Below are positions 19,891 through 29,744 of a DNA stretch of 64,000 nucleotides, piece after piece. The DNA is from Symbiodinium natans (Eukaryota; Sar; Dinophyceae; Suessiales; Symbiodiniaceae). The stretch lies in NCBI GenBank assembly GCA_905221605.1, contig CAJNDS010002099.1, positions 1 to 64,000 of the forward strand, given 5' to 3'. Below the pieces are notes generated by a model. The model did not search any database. It was not told where the DNA came from and saw only the letters and a program-made list of their open reading frames with translations. The stretch's first letter is position 1, and every line of letters begins with the position of its first letter. A program made the position numbers and the translations under genes.

Positions 19891-20190
19891 TCAAGAACTC
19901 CTTGGTTGATGCTGAGAGCTTGACGAAGCAGCTTCGCTTGGCTGCTCGGGTACAGGTTCTGGGTTCACAAATTGCCACTGTAAGGCGCGAGTTGCAACAG
20001 CCTCTCTTTGTTGCAATTCACGATCCGCCATGAGATCGTCCAATACCTCAGCCACCTTGACCAGGGAATCCATATTCAAGGACTGAAGCCACAAACGAAA
20101 ATCCTCCAGCTGAGCTCGTGTCACAGAACGCTGCATGGAGGGTGCTGAAAGGGCAATTGTTCGATACTTGATATCCGAGCCTGTATGCAT
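19891..20190 (-). CDS. Small unidentified ORF between 268-bp repeats
   Basis: A 99-codon frame begins MHTGSDIKYRTIALSAPSMQ and contains a helical stretch (AQLEDFRLWLQSLNMDSLVK), ending in a Ser/Gln-rich tail. It lies in the 825-bp spacer between near-identical repeats. It could be a fragment of a gag-like or host protein. No family is recognised. Confidence 0.35.
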   Translation of the reverse strand: MHTGSDIKYRTIALSAPSMQRSVTRAQLEDFRLWLQSLNMDSLVKVAEVLDDLMADRELQQREAVATRALQWQFVNPEPVPEQPSEAASSSSQHQPRSS

Positions 20191-20652
20191 TCAACGAAGG
20201 CGCAACTGCAATCAAGCAACTGCAGCCCTAAGAACAGGCACTCACAGAAACTGGTTCACTGCTGAAATGCCTTGTACTGGAAAGCAGGCACTCAACGAAA
20301 CAAATCAAAGCTTCTAGTAAGCACGAGACCGCAAATGCCTTTTTCACGTTGCACGACCACCTCACAGTGGCTTTCCTTGAGTCTCTGGCAGGTATCACCT
20401 GTCACACGGAATTACCATGATACGTGAGTCCCTTAGTAGGGTGGGAGGGTGGGTCAAAAATTTTCTTCTCTTTCACTCGGCTTTTCGAGCCGATCACCTT
20501 GCGACGAAGAAAGATTTCATCAATGAACAACCATGCACTTCAGTTCCATCAAAACGGAACCACAAAAGACAACTCAAGCTACTAAAATTGCACCACAATT
20601 TTTCCTCTCACAATAAAGCCCTATCTTCTGCGGGCACTCGAAGAACGCAGCT
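20191..20652. other. Spacer between 268-bp repeats, no gene recognised
   Basis: No convincing coding sequence is visible. Together with 19828-20190 this forms the interior of a possible small unit bounded by the two 268-bp repeats. Confidence 0.4.
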
Positions 20653-20920
20653 TATTGTTCGAGGACCGTGCTTGAGCCCAAATGAACAGAATGTATAAGT
20701 ATACAAAATTCTCGGAAACTCAATACGAAATCCAGATTCCGTCGGAGCAACATGAACGCTCTTCACGCCTCTCTTTTTCAAACGCTGGGGAATCAATCTC
20801 CAGATATCTCTTTCCGAAGGGGCTGCACCCCACGTCGGTGTTCCAATGTCGGCCAGGCCCGAAAACATTCGAGCGGATCTCTTGTCCTCTAGAAGGGAGC
20901 GTTGGCAAACTCGCTACCCC
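20653..20920. repeat. 268-bp direct repeat, copy 2
   Basis: This is the near-identical partner of 19560-19827. The stop codon of the large RT ORF (minus TAG at 20916-20914) lies inside this repeat, so the RT gene is cut by it at 20920/20921. The high identity implies a recent event. Confidence 0.9.
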
Positions 20921-22938
20921 TCCTTTTCGTTCGCCAACGATCCTTCGAGCCTGAAGAAGAAGTGGCCAGTCACTTCGACCGCCAGCCCTGACTTATCAGC
21001 GAACCCCAGCTCCTTGACTCGTTCAGTAGCAAACCTTGACGGTTCATCTGCGATGTTGGATTCGGTCCCAACTCGACCGAACCATGGCACGAGCCCATGC
21101 TCTGTTTCAACTACCGTCAGATCCCTGACAATGGCTCCCGCCACGTCTTTCTTCGCAGTTCCTGCGACAAGCGCGTATCTCGCAGCATCATTGTCAATGT
21201 AAGAGACCACACCGATCCCAGCGACAGTTTCTCTGTCCGACCCGATATTAACCATTAGAAACTCCTTGAAAACAAGGAAGCCGATCAAAACGGCCAACAT
21301 CTCCAACTCATAAATCACTGTCGCTTCATCCTTCTTCGCTAGAAGGCTGCAATCCTTATCCGAGACCGGCACAGAGAAGAACGATATCGCAGACCCGGTG
21401 CCTGTCAAGAGCACTCCGCCAAGTCCTCCTTTCGTTTCAGCCCCTGGATCGAAGAATGCGTCTGTCAGGATCATGAACGACCTGCACGAGATCCTACCCA
21501 CTACTCTGGGCTTCTCTGCCCGCAGCAGGTTTGCGAAATCCAAGAGGGCAATCCTCAGTCTCTCTTGAACTCCGATCGCACCAGAGAAAGCATGGGATGT
21601 TATCAGCTTAAGACAATGCCTTCCCAGTCGTCCAAAGCACTGAGATTCAGCAAATTGTAAACGACCTCTCAGCTGCAGTGCCTCTTTCTGCGTGAGAGTT
21701 CCTCTTTCCGTGGTATCAACGAGCTGTTTGACTAGCTCTTCTCTCCTCCTCTCGGTGTTGTCAACCTTGATGAAACCAGAAGTGGCACGCTCTAAATCAA
21801 AGGCGACCCCGAGGGCTTCGAATTTCTGTGCCCAATCGGTCGCCTTGTCATCCGAGAGCTTCCAGCCCAAGACCTTCATCAGGCGATTAAACGATTCCCA
21901 CGAGGAGGCACAATCCCTTTCAAGGGCAAGCAAAACAAAGTCGTCGAAAAAGTTCGTAGAGGCCACAGTAATCCCCCGGACGATCAACGTCCAAAGCGCC
22001 CTTGCTACTCTCAAGAAATAGTACACAGCCTTGGTGCTCCCGAAAGGCACCGCGACTTGATGGAAGACTTTCGCTCTCTTTTCGACCGGACAGTAAACTG
22101 CCACGTACGAGTACCTGAGGCTTTCCTCAGCCAATGCAAGCTGTCTGTAAGCTCCTTTCAAATCAGCAGTTTTCCCAAAGATCTTCTTGAACTTACGTTT
22201 CTCTGCAAGGACTCCCATTCGATATGCCATCGCCGCGATCTCATCTACCGAATGGACCACAGGTTTCTCGGACACTGTGACTGTGTCGTTGATGAGGCTG
22301 CTCGAGTAGTTGTCAATGGGACGGACCTTATCCGCTTGTCGAATGGGGAACCTGTTGTTAACGAAGCAACCTTGAGGAAGGTCCTTCGGCTCCAGAGGGC
22401 CGACCAGGTGGCCCTTCTTTACCTCCTCCATAGTCTTCTTCCACAGCTCGAGGTCGAGATCCTCATCGCCACACGAAATGGTCCTAGCAAAAACCGACGC
22501 ATTGCATTGTTCCCTCAATTCGTCCAAAGTGCTTACCGAGATCCTTGCCGGTTTCAGTTTAGCATCGAGGACATCGGTTACTGGGACTGGGCCCACCAAT
22601 GATCCACCCTGAATCATCTCGTCAACCACAGCAACGTCATCATAGCCCAACTCCTCCAGCATCTCTCTAAAGACCAAGAGGTTCTTTGGGGCAAGACCTT
22701 TCCTCCTCTCCTCGTTCATGTCAGCTTTAAGGCTGGCCTCGTCGTCAGCAAGCTCTTTGACCCGGGCTTCCCATTTTGACAGCCAACGTTCCCTGCTTTG
22801 TTTGACAAATGCAGGTTTCTTAACCAGCAATTCCAAAGTCACCTTACCTCGAGAGTCATCCTGGTCATCGTCCATCACAACTTCCCTGTCATTTCTGGAA
22901 GCAAAAACGACCGCCCTTGTTTCGGGCACCTTTGCCAA
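20914..22938 (-). CDS. Reverse transcriptase-RNase H of a DIRS-like retroelement, C-terminally truncated
   Basis: This is an intact 674-codon frame, opening shortly upstream of 22938 without an ATG at its head. RT landmarks run in order: KVRPIDNYSSSLIN (about residue 210), DLKGAYRQLALA (about 260), VPFGSTKAVYYFLRVARALW, and the active site FFDDF (about 330, F-x-DD type). RNase H follows from about 490 with ILTDAFFDPGAE, an acidic YELEMLAVLIG, YIDNDAARYALV and VGTESNIADEPSRF near 632. RT plus this RNase H layout fits elements that integrate with a tyrosine recombinase, and one lies downstream at 19098-17694. The protein ends where the 268-bp repeat starts, soon after RNase H. Confidence 0.8.
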   Translation of the reverse strand: MAKVPETRAVVFASRNDREVVMDDDQDDSRGKVTLELLVKKPAFVKQSRERWLSKWEARVKELADDEASLKADMNEERRKGLAPKNLLVFREMLEELGYDDVAVVDEMIQGGSLVGPVPVTDVLDAKLKPARISVSTLDELREQCNASVFARTISCGDEDLDLELWKKTMEEVKKGHLVGPLEPKDLPQGCFVNNRFPIRQADKVRPIDNYSSSLINDTVTVSEKPVVHSVDEIAAMAYRMGVLAEKRKFKKIFGKTADLKGAYRQLALAEESLRYSYVAVYCPVEKRAKVFHQVAVPFGSTKAVYYFLRVARALWTLIVRGITVASTNFFDDFVLLALERDCASSWESFNRLMKVLGWKLSDDKATDWAQKFEALGVAFDLERATSGFIKVDNTERRREELVKQLVDTTERGTLTQKEALQLRGRLQFAESQCFGRLGRHCLKLITSHAFSGAIGVQERLRIALLDFANLLRAEKPRVVGRISCRSFMILTDAFFDPGAETKGGLGGVLLTGTGSAISFFSVPVSDKDCSLLAKKDEATVIYELEMLAVLIGFLVFKEFLMVNIGSDRETVAGIGVVSYIDNDAARYALVAGTAKKDVAGAIVRDLTVVETEHGLVPWFGRVGTESNIADEPSRFATERVKELGFADKSGLAVEVTGHFFFRLEGSLANEKEG

Positions 22939-24097
22939 ACTCTCTCGGGTTAATAGACTGATCTTGCATAGCTTGTTGGATTAGGGGCTGAAGACCGCTG
23001 GGGGCATAGGTATCCAGGAGAATGTTCGGGGAGCATGCTAAGGTATCACGAACCTCTGTGGTAAGCTCCAAAGGTCTAATTTCATACGGGAAATACTTGA
23101 GGGCTTCCGAAGGGGAGATGTTACTGATATCCTGCGACTGTGAGTAATGAAACCGTACCGTGGTGGCTCGATGTCTAGAGGCATTAGCTGAAGCTTGGAT
23201 GAAACGGAGGGTATCATGCATTCGAGTTTGGAGAGCTCCTGCAAAGACTGACAATATATGGGTCTTATGGGAAGGGAGAATCCCTAAGTGGCAAACAGTG
23301 TTGCCCTCAGAGTCTTGGAGGTAGATGATTTGTGCTAGGAGCTCGTTGTCATCTGGCTGCCAGAGTTGCAAGGAGTTGAAGTCGGTACGGAGGTACTCCG
23401 TAAAGATGGGTATCGTGTCACCTTCGGCCGGGAGTTTTGTGAGGCAGTCTACAACGGCAAGGAGGGGTTGCCTTTCAATGCGTTCTATGACACTAAGGTC
23501 TCTCTCTACTCTAACGCGCACATCATCGCCTGATTCTCGGTTCCGAAAATATCTTTTGGAGCGCCTAAAACCCTGAAAGAACTGTTTTGCATGAGATTCC
23601 CTAACAAACGTGAGCTTCAGGAAGGCGGAGGAGCTTGTCAACAAATGGTTGGTGGTAGTTTGTATGTCATCCATCTGTAAGTCACAGGCTGCAAGCAAGT
23701 AGTACAAATTATCTTGGATAACTTTGAGGGAGCAGAATGGGGGTACTCCATGGATGATGCAGGTTCTATTGTGAGTGTCCGATTGTACCGTAAGTGCTGC
23801 AACGCGATCCAATCTCGCTACTTTCTCTACCTTAGAGAACTTCGACAGGAGATCCTGGGACTCAATCTGAGCGACTCGAGACAGCAACGGCTGCACCTGT
23901 TCATGGTGGTATTTTTCAAACCAAGTATGCATGGAGTCCTGAGCAATTTGGGAAAATGCTGGCTCCGACGTAGCCAGTGGGGGAGCAGGACCTACTGAGG
24001 ATGAGGAAGACTGTTCTACCGGTGCAACAAAACTAGCTGTGCCGCCCGGGGCATGCTGGTACTCTAAACGGGGCTGTTTACTGCGGTGTGTAGCCTA
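22889..24097 (-). CDS. LINE ORF1-like RNA-binding protein, main part
   Basis: The open frame extends up to about 24097, beyond its first internal ATG at 23932. It reads through a Ser/Ala linker (VEQSSSSSVGPAPPLATSEP), a heptad-like helix (MHTWFEKYHHEQVQPLLSRV), then an RRM-like segment (TCIIHGVPPFCSLKVIQDNL ... SSAFLKLTFVRESHAKQFFQ) and a C-terminal domain. Coiled coil, RRM and C-terminal domain in that order resemble LINE-1-type ORF1 proteins, which bind the element RNA. The last residues (GKGARNKGGRFCFQK) are an out-of-frame reading of the RT gene, so the true ORF1 sequence breaks off near 22960. Confidence 0.55.
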
Positions 24098-24477
24098 AAC
24101 ATGCGATACTTGATAGGATCACTGCGAAGTTCTTTCACGTAGTTAGGGTCCATGTCGCCCCATTCGATTGGTTCTCTGTCTGTCATACCGTCTGAAGGAG
24201 CTTTCAACCCCGTAACTCCTGTCCAATTACTGTCGGAGGGAGCTGGATGTTTGGGAGGGCTAGCGATAGAGGTCAACAATGACTCGTAGACTATCATTGT
24301 GATGGGAGTGCGTTTACCTTCAGTAATGGTAGCGTAAGTTCCATCCTTCAGTTGGCAAATTTGGAGATTGGGATTGATCTCATGGAGTTCTTGGATCTCG
24401 GTAGGTGGAGCGCCGACTGCTACCTGTGGCCCGTCTCCGGCCGCGGCGGCGCCATCATGCTCGGAGGGGCTTGCCAT
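24064..24477 (-). CDS. LINE ORF1-like protein, N-terminal part
   Basis: A real ATG at 24477 opens 137 codons (MASPSEHDGAAAAGDGPQVA ... YVKELRSDPIKYRMF) and stops at 24064. The following frame continues as the ORF1-like protein, so one frameshift or an intron near 24070-24097 joins them. An acidic, Pro/Ser-rich N-terminus is common for such proteins. Confidence 0.5.
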   Translation of the reverse strand: MASPSEHDGAAAAGDGPQVAVGAPPTEIQELHEINPNLQICQLKDGTYATITEGKRTPITMIVYESLLTSIASPPKHPAPSDSNWTGVTGLKAPSDGMTDREPIEWGDMDPNYVKELRSDPIKYRMFRLHTAVNSPV

Positions 24478-25486
24478 GGCTATCGAAAGTTAGAATACCG
24501 AAAGTAGTGAGCAAGCACAAGCACAAATCGCGACCTAGATTCTAGATCAAAACTGAACTGCGCAGTATGCGAAGTGCTACCCCTAACGGGGACGCGTACA
24601 AACGTGTGCGTGCGGCACAACGCAAGAGTTCTCTACACCCTAGGGGCTGTCCCTGGGCGTCGGGACGGCTCTGAGCCCGAGCCTATCAAAAGACATAGGA
24701 TCCTCAACCACTATGGCAACCCACTTTTGGATGGCAGCACTGAGTCTCGAATCCCAAGATCGAGAATAGCCCGTCCTATTAACCTTGCGAGTGCAGGCAG
24801 CCAAATGAGCCTCATAATCCTGAACAGGCACCTCTGCCGGCCTCCGCCGGTCGCTGTCCTCAGGCACACGAAGGGACCCAGGATCCAAATTCCCAGATAG
24901 CAAACCTTCTGGGGCGCGAAGGGGCTGAGACATGGCGATGCTGCTGCAGGCAGGAACTGCAAGAAACCTTCAAGTAAACTGACCCCCTGATCACGCGGAA
25001 TGGAACCTAGGAAGGGCAAGGTGCCACGCATGAAAAGCGGAGCCCAGTGTTAAGAGGGCCTCAAGAGAGTCCAATCGACTGGACGCACCAAGCCGCGGAA
25101 CTGGCGCCGCAAGCCAATGTGGCTCCACTCAAGGTGGCTCACAGCGCCCACAGACGAGGATGCGGAGCTGGCAGCCTCGATGCCTGCAGCAACCAGTTCG
25201 GGCACCTCCATCTGCTAGCTCCCCGCGGGAGCCAGCGTGCACAGAGACCCTACTGGTCGAACGTCAGAGAGCCACGGTTACACAGAACCTGGTTGAGAGA
25301 GCCAAAAATTTTCTCTCTCTGGAGCTCACACTTGAGCACTGCGTTGCAAGCCGGGAATGGCAACCCGTTCAAGAAAATTCCTGCACATGAAGGAAAAACG
25401 CAAGTCAAGCAAAACGTGACCCCACAAAATCTGCAGACCATCTTGCTTGTACATCACGCACACGCACACACGCTGGCAGGCGATGC
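24478..25486. other. Spacer with one possible small minus-strand ORF
   Basis: The only protein-like frame is 24933-24640 on the minus strand (97 codons, MSQPLRAPEGLLSGNLDPGS), with a helical middle (DYEAHLAACTRKVN) and no known motif. The rest shows no gene. The copia target duplication starts at 25487. Confidence 0.35.
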
Positions 25487-25491
25487 ATTGT
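25487..25491. other. Target-site duplication, left copy (ATTGT)
   Basis: ATTGT directly precedes the left LTR and recurs exactly after the right LTR at 33283-33287. Five bases is the usual length produced by copia integrases. Confidence 0.9.
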
Positions 25492-25645
25492 TGTAAAAAC
25501 GAACGGTCTTTTCCACACAAATTTGGGCCTGAATATCGCATCGTTCGGCTCATGCAATGCACTCGTGGCAAAACATGAAAGACGTGTCAAAGCACTACAA
25601 AATCTGTACATGAGGTATACTAGGGGGTAACGTAAAAGTTCATCA
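25492..25645 (-). repeat. 3' LTR of copia-1
   Basis: It spans 154 bp from TGTAAAAAC to GTTCATCA on the plus strand, terminal TG/CA on either strand. It matches 33129-33282 at 153 of 154 positions. Minus-strand purines (ctcaggcgggg) directly before it may be the polypurine tract. Confidence 0.95.
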
Positions 25646-25704
25646 CCCCGCCTGAGATTGCAGTGTGTTCGAACTGCACATCTCACATGAACTTTCTGTG
25701 TCTG

Positions 25705-26184
25705 CTACTCTGCATTCTTCAGCATGTCTTTGCAGTGACTGCACAAGCTCAACATCTTTGAGGGATTTCTGGAAGTCTTCAAGACTCCACAGCTTTTGTG
25801 ATGAAAACACTCACCATGAAGCGTGACAAAGAGCTCTTGGGGTATCACAATTTTCACATTGACACTCGAACGGGCTCCCATCGGCTCACGATTCACCGGC
25901 TCAGTGCATGCCGACTTCAGCTCGCATTCCAGTCGAAGAATGTAGCGATGCATTGTCCACACCACCACAAGCAGAAAGAAACACATGTACTGCTCCATGG
26001 TACACTCCGGCATCAGTCCACATAGGAAAACGCAACCCATGATCACTTTTGACGCAAAGTCCTGTGAGCTCATCTCCAAAAGACTGTTCATGTCAAAGCC
26101 ATGTAGATCCCTAGCCCAGCTCAAGGCCCGGTAAATGCACAAACAGCAGCATAGCAGGACGGTGGCCCAGGTCATGTTCGACAT
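25705..26184 (-). CDS. Extra 3' ORF of copia-1, membrane-like with Cys/His tail
   Basis: The frame starts at an ATG at 26184, ten bases after the RT-RNase H stop region, and gives 159 residues. An N-terminal hydrophobic stretch (WATVLLCCCLCIYRALSW, residues about 5-22) is followed by a second region (VIMGCVFLCGLMPE and MCFFLLVVVWTMHRYIL, about 47-85). The soluble tail ends with Cys and His pairs (GECFHHKSCG, LCSHC) that could bind metal. The position between RNase H and the 3' LTR is where some LTR elements carry an env-like or accessory gene. No known envelope family is recognised, so the membrane role is inference from hydrophobicity only. Confidence 0.6.
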   Translation of the reverse strand: MSNMTWATVLLCCCLCIYRALSWARDLHGFDMNSLLEMSSQDFASKVIMGCVFLCGLMPECTMEQYMCFFLLVVVWTMHRYILRLECELKSACTEPVNREPMGARSSVNVKIVIPQELFVTLHGECFHHKSCGVLKTSRNPSKMLSLCSHCKDMLKNAE

Positions 26185-26193
26185 GCCATAACT

Positions 26194-28536
26194 CTACGGA
26201 ATCCCCGCCTCTGCCGCTTCTGATGTTGTAGGCAAACAAAGAAGAGTAAGAAGCGCTACCTGCTTTGTGAGCTTGCCGGCTTCACCCTTCAAGGAACCAG
26301 CCACACCATGTTGCCGAGCGTGTTCAACACGCACTCTCTTGACTTGCAACTTTGCTTGTTCCTGCAAGGCCATTCGAGCAAAATCATCTTCACCCACAGC
26401 TGCGCCTGTCAAAGCATCGACAAACCCATGCAAGAATAGTAAAGCTCGGAGTCTGTTAGCACTATGCATCTTTGTTGACAAGTCGCCAAGGTTGTAAGCA
26501 CTTGCAATTGCTCCAACATCCAAGACTTTCTCACGCACTGATTGCTGAAGCCACAGCAGACGCCCTGCAACGTGTCGAGTTTTGTTTCCCACACCCTGAC
26601 GCAATGCCAACTGTCTCGCTGCTGAGTTGTCAATCTTAAGATCCAAGGAGCATTCTGCAGCGGCTGCCATGAAGACGAAAATCGCCCTCAGAAAGATTCC
26701 TTCGCAAGCAGCACTTATTGCAGCATACCATTCAGCTTCAGCAGACGAAAGACTCACTGTACGGTGTGACCTGCAAATGTGATGGAACACACATCCATTC
26801 AGCGCATACGAAGCGGATCCAAAAGACTTTCTTGTAACCCGGTGTCCACTCCAGTCAGAGTCGCTGTAACTTTCCATTCGATGGCTCATGTCATCGTGGC
26901 TTGCCTCGCGAACGACTGAAGACCCAGGAAGCTTGGGTGAAAGAAGTGTGCCATACTCAGCCGTGTTCAGCAAATACTTCGTCAGTCGAATCAATCCCTT
27001 CCATGCCTGTTCGCTGGGATTCGCCATGAATCCTGCCAACAATCGGACAGAGTAGCAGATGTCAATACGATCACTTGACAAATAGAGCGCAATTCCCAGT
27101 GCACTCCTGAACTTTCCTGCTCGAACAGGATCAAGAGGACCGGAAACATCTTCGCGAATTAGCTCCGGGAAATACGGTGTGTTGTACTTCGATCCATGCT
27201 TGACATCAAGTACTTCGGCCATGTGTCGTATGTAGCTGCTCGAAGTTTCCACTAAAATCCCAGACTCCAAAATAGTGTGCTTTCTCTTCAAGAAAGAAAA
27301 GACATCTCCATTCTTGTACGCAATCTCTACCGAAATCTCGAATCGTGATTGCAACCTAGGAATGTACTTCTGTTTGAGCCACGTCAGAGGAGCAAGCGTG
27401 AGGCCGTCGTCAACATGCATGATCATCGGGCCCTCGGGGACACGCATGATTGCCAGATTCTCAACACACGACTCAAGGGCATTGAACTTGCTGCTCAGAA
27501 ATTGTACGTAGTATCCAAACCACCTTTGTGCACCGTCTCTCTGTCCCGGCACACACTTCTCAAAGACGTATTGTCCTTGAAGCATGCAATCTTTGGGTAG
27601 ATCTGCGACGACGGGCTCTTCCTGAGGCACCTCTAGATAGGCGTCTTTGACGTCTATAGCACATATTGCGTATTGCTCTTGCCTCGTCGCTCTCCACAAA
27701 AGGAAAAGGATCGGAATGAGTTTCACCATGTTTGTCGTGGTACTTGGAGAAAATAGCCCCTGTTTCTCTTCCAACCAACGGTACTCTCTTGCCACTAGCC
27801 TGGAACGTCGAAGATAATGAGGCACCCCATTCCGCTTCTTTGACCTCCAAGTCCTGACCATTTTGGTCGAGAGGCTCTTCATTGATGAAACGTTGTCCTT
27901 CTCGGACGATGGGCGCAACACACCCTTCTGTATCAGCCTATTCACTTCCACAGCATCAGCAATCCTGTCAAGTTCGAACAACTCTGACTCTGAAAGACTC
28001 GGTTCACATCCACTGTCTGGAAACCAAAGAGCACTGGCATCAACGCTCTGCCCCGCCTCGTTCTGCACTGCCAAGTCGGGCTCGGTGCTCGAGCTTTTGT
28101 CGCAGTCCGGATCAACAAACTCGAAGTCGGACCATTCTGCATCCACAAACTCAAAGGGCTCGTCATTCAAATCGTAGTCTTTGTTGCCAAAAGAAACAGT
28201 TCGGATTCTTGGGACTTTCGAAGCACGTTCTTCACGAACATCGCTGGCCTCGTCTGTCTCCATAGCAGCGCCTGATGGCACCACTGGACTTGTGAGTGGA
28301 AGCAGGTCTTTCACAGGTGTTGCAGGAGGCACATGTGGCCATTGTGAAGGATTTGGAAGCTCGGGTCCCGGTGTTGGAACACCTTCAGGCACCCTGGAGC
28401 TTGGCGGTGGTGGACGACAAGGCACTTTAGGGGCTTCGGGGTCCACACTACCTCCCACGGGTGTTGGAGGCAATGCTTCGGCAGGGGCCGGGGTTCCAAG
28501 GTTAGGGCCTACGTCTGACCCCATGGCAGGAGTCAA
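26194..28536 (-). CDS. Copia-1 reverse transcriptase-RNase H
   Basis: A 780-codon frame starts with a Pro-rich linker and an acidic region. Copia RT motifs follow: GVPHYLRRSRLVAREYRWLE, CAIDVKDAYLEVP (about residue 294), CVPGQRDGAQRWF, and the active site MHVDDGLTLA (about 373, HVDD in place of the commoner YVDD). Copia RNase H is seen as YSDSDWSGHRVTRKSFGSAS, SSAEAEWYAAISA, LKIDNSAARQLALR and the distal VGAIASAYNLGDLSTKMHS. A basic helix and hydrophobic tail (VALLTLLCLPTTSEA) close it. It overlaps the integrase frame by a few bases in a different frame. Confidence 0.9.
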   Translation of the reverse strand: MTPAMGSDVGPNLGTPAPAEALPPTPVGGSVDPEAPKVPCRPPPPSSRVPEGVPTPGPELPNPSQWPHVPPATPVKDLLPLTSPVVPSGAAMETDEASDVREERASKVPRIRTVSFGNKDYDLNDEPFEFVDAEWSDFEFVDPDCDKSSSTEPDLAVQNEAGQSVDASALWFPDSGCEPSLSESELFELDRIADAVEVNRLIQKGVLRPSSEKDNVSSMKSLSTKMVRTWRSKKRNGVPHYLRRSRLVAREYRWLEEKQGLFSPSTTTNMVKLIPILFLLWRATRQEQYAICAIDVKDAYLEVPQEEPVVADLPKDCMLQGQYVFEKCVPGQRDGAQRWFGYYVQFLSSKFNALESCVENLAIMRVPEGPMIMHVDDGLTLAPLTWLKQKYIPRLQSRFEISVEIAYKNGDVFSFLKRKHTILESGILVETSSSYIRHMAEVLDVKHGSKYNTPYFPELIREDVSGPLDPVRAGKFRSALGIALYLSSDRIDICYSVRLLAGFMANPSEQAWKGLIRLTKYLLNTAEYGTLLSPKLPGSSVVREASHDDMSHRMESYSDSDWSGHRVTRKSFGSASYALNGCVFHHICRSHRTVSLSSAEAEWYAAISAACEGIFLRAIFVFMAAAAECSLDLKIDNSAARQLALRQGVGNKTRHVAGRLLWLQQSVREKVLDVGAIASAYNLGDLSTKMHSANRLRALLFLHGFVDALTGAAVGEDDFARMALQEQAKLQVKRVRVEHARQHGVAGSLKGEAGKLTKQVALLTLLCLPTTSEAAEAGIP

Positions 28537-29744
28537 ATCGGAACTGGCGTCTCAGGTGGATCTGAAGCTGCAACGTCTTGTGGGCTGCTTGGTGCAGGCA
28601 AGGCCTTCCTTGTCTTGGCCGGGGGAACCATCTTAGTTCCTATGACCCCGCTACTGTAGTTCCAAGGAAAACCCTTAACATCGGCATACAAAGCAGCATC
28701 ATGCTTCCACTCGTGACCTGTGCGTCTCACCGATCGAGTGACTCGAACACCACCTTTGCTTGCAACCACATACATGTCGTTCAGACTAGTCTTGGTCAAG
28801 AAAATCGCCTTCAGCCATTTTGGGTCTCCTTTCTTCTTTGCATGCACTTGTGCAAACACTGGCTCTCCATACGCCACAAGCTTCCCGGTGTAAGCAGCGT
28901 TGCAAGTGCGTTCATACGCCGTGAGTCCGCCTGCCACAGCGAACCTGTTCCGGATCCATGCAGCATGCACAAAGGACCATGCAAAGAGAGGGTGCCCAGC
29001 TTCGATCATGCACCCAGTTTTGGCTCTTACCATGTCCAAGAGAGTGCACGCCAACCTTCGGATCAGGTCTACCGCTTTCTCAACATACCCGTTGGCTTGG
29101 TGGTGGCCAACAGGAGGATTCCTTTCAACCGTCTTCAATCCCAGCCTCTGTCTCGCATTCACCACAGCACGCTGCAACGAAAGTGTAGCTGGTTCAGCAT
29201 CACACCTCAACTCCACTGTCGCATGACCCAAGGATTGAATGAACCTCATCAGCTCAACCCCAAGGTATCGCGTGCTGCCTTTGCTCTCACAGGGTATTGC
29301 CGTGATGGCACCAGTGGCGGAATCGTGTGCGATCAGACAGCAAAGTAGGTCTTTGGCACTTGAAGAAGGTTCACCTGCTACAGGCTCAAGCTCGTTCGAG
29401 GAAGGACTGAACCCGGTATAGCAGAAGTCGAAAGAGACGCTCGGGAGGTCTCGTGGCGCGGCATTTGTAGCCTCTGATCTGTCCGGAACAGATCGCATGG
29501 TGATGCAGTGGCTGCACCACGCCGCGTATGGCGTGTGAGTAAGCTCGTGAATGAGCTGTTGCTCTCTGGACGGAACATCGGGGATTGATTGCATGTGGGG
29601 CAATCGAGCAGCTCCCTCTGAAGCATCTCGGGCGATGTCTGAGGCAAGTGACAACTTTTGCTTCTCAAGGTAAGAAGTTCTCAAACCCAACTTAGTGCAG
29701 GCTGCTTTCAGGGCACCAATCGAACTCTCACTGTTTTAGCACAA
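28533..29744 (-). CDS. Copia-1 integrase
   Basis: The frame opens at a TAA near 29744 and continues to 28533. An H/C zinc-binding-like block (HELTHTPYAAWCSHC) precedes the catalytic core, where the candidate acids are Asp in VSFDFCYTG, Asp in VELRCDAEPATL and Glu in HHQANGYVEKAVD, consistent with D,D,E integrases. The C-terminal region (KAIFLTKTSLNDMYVVASKG, VRVTRSVRRT) fits a copia integrase tail. Integrase inserts the cDNA and makes the 5-bp duplication seen here. The upstream gag-protease frame ends in VVLKQ-stop overlapping this frame, a +1 relation. Confidence 0.88.
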
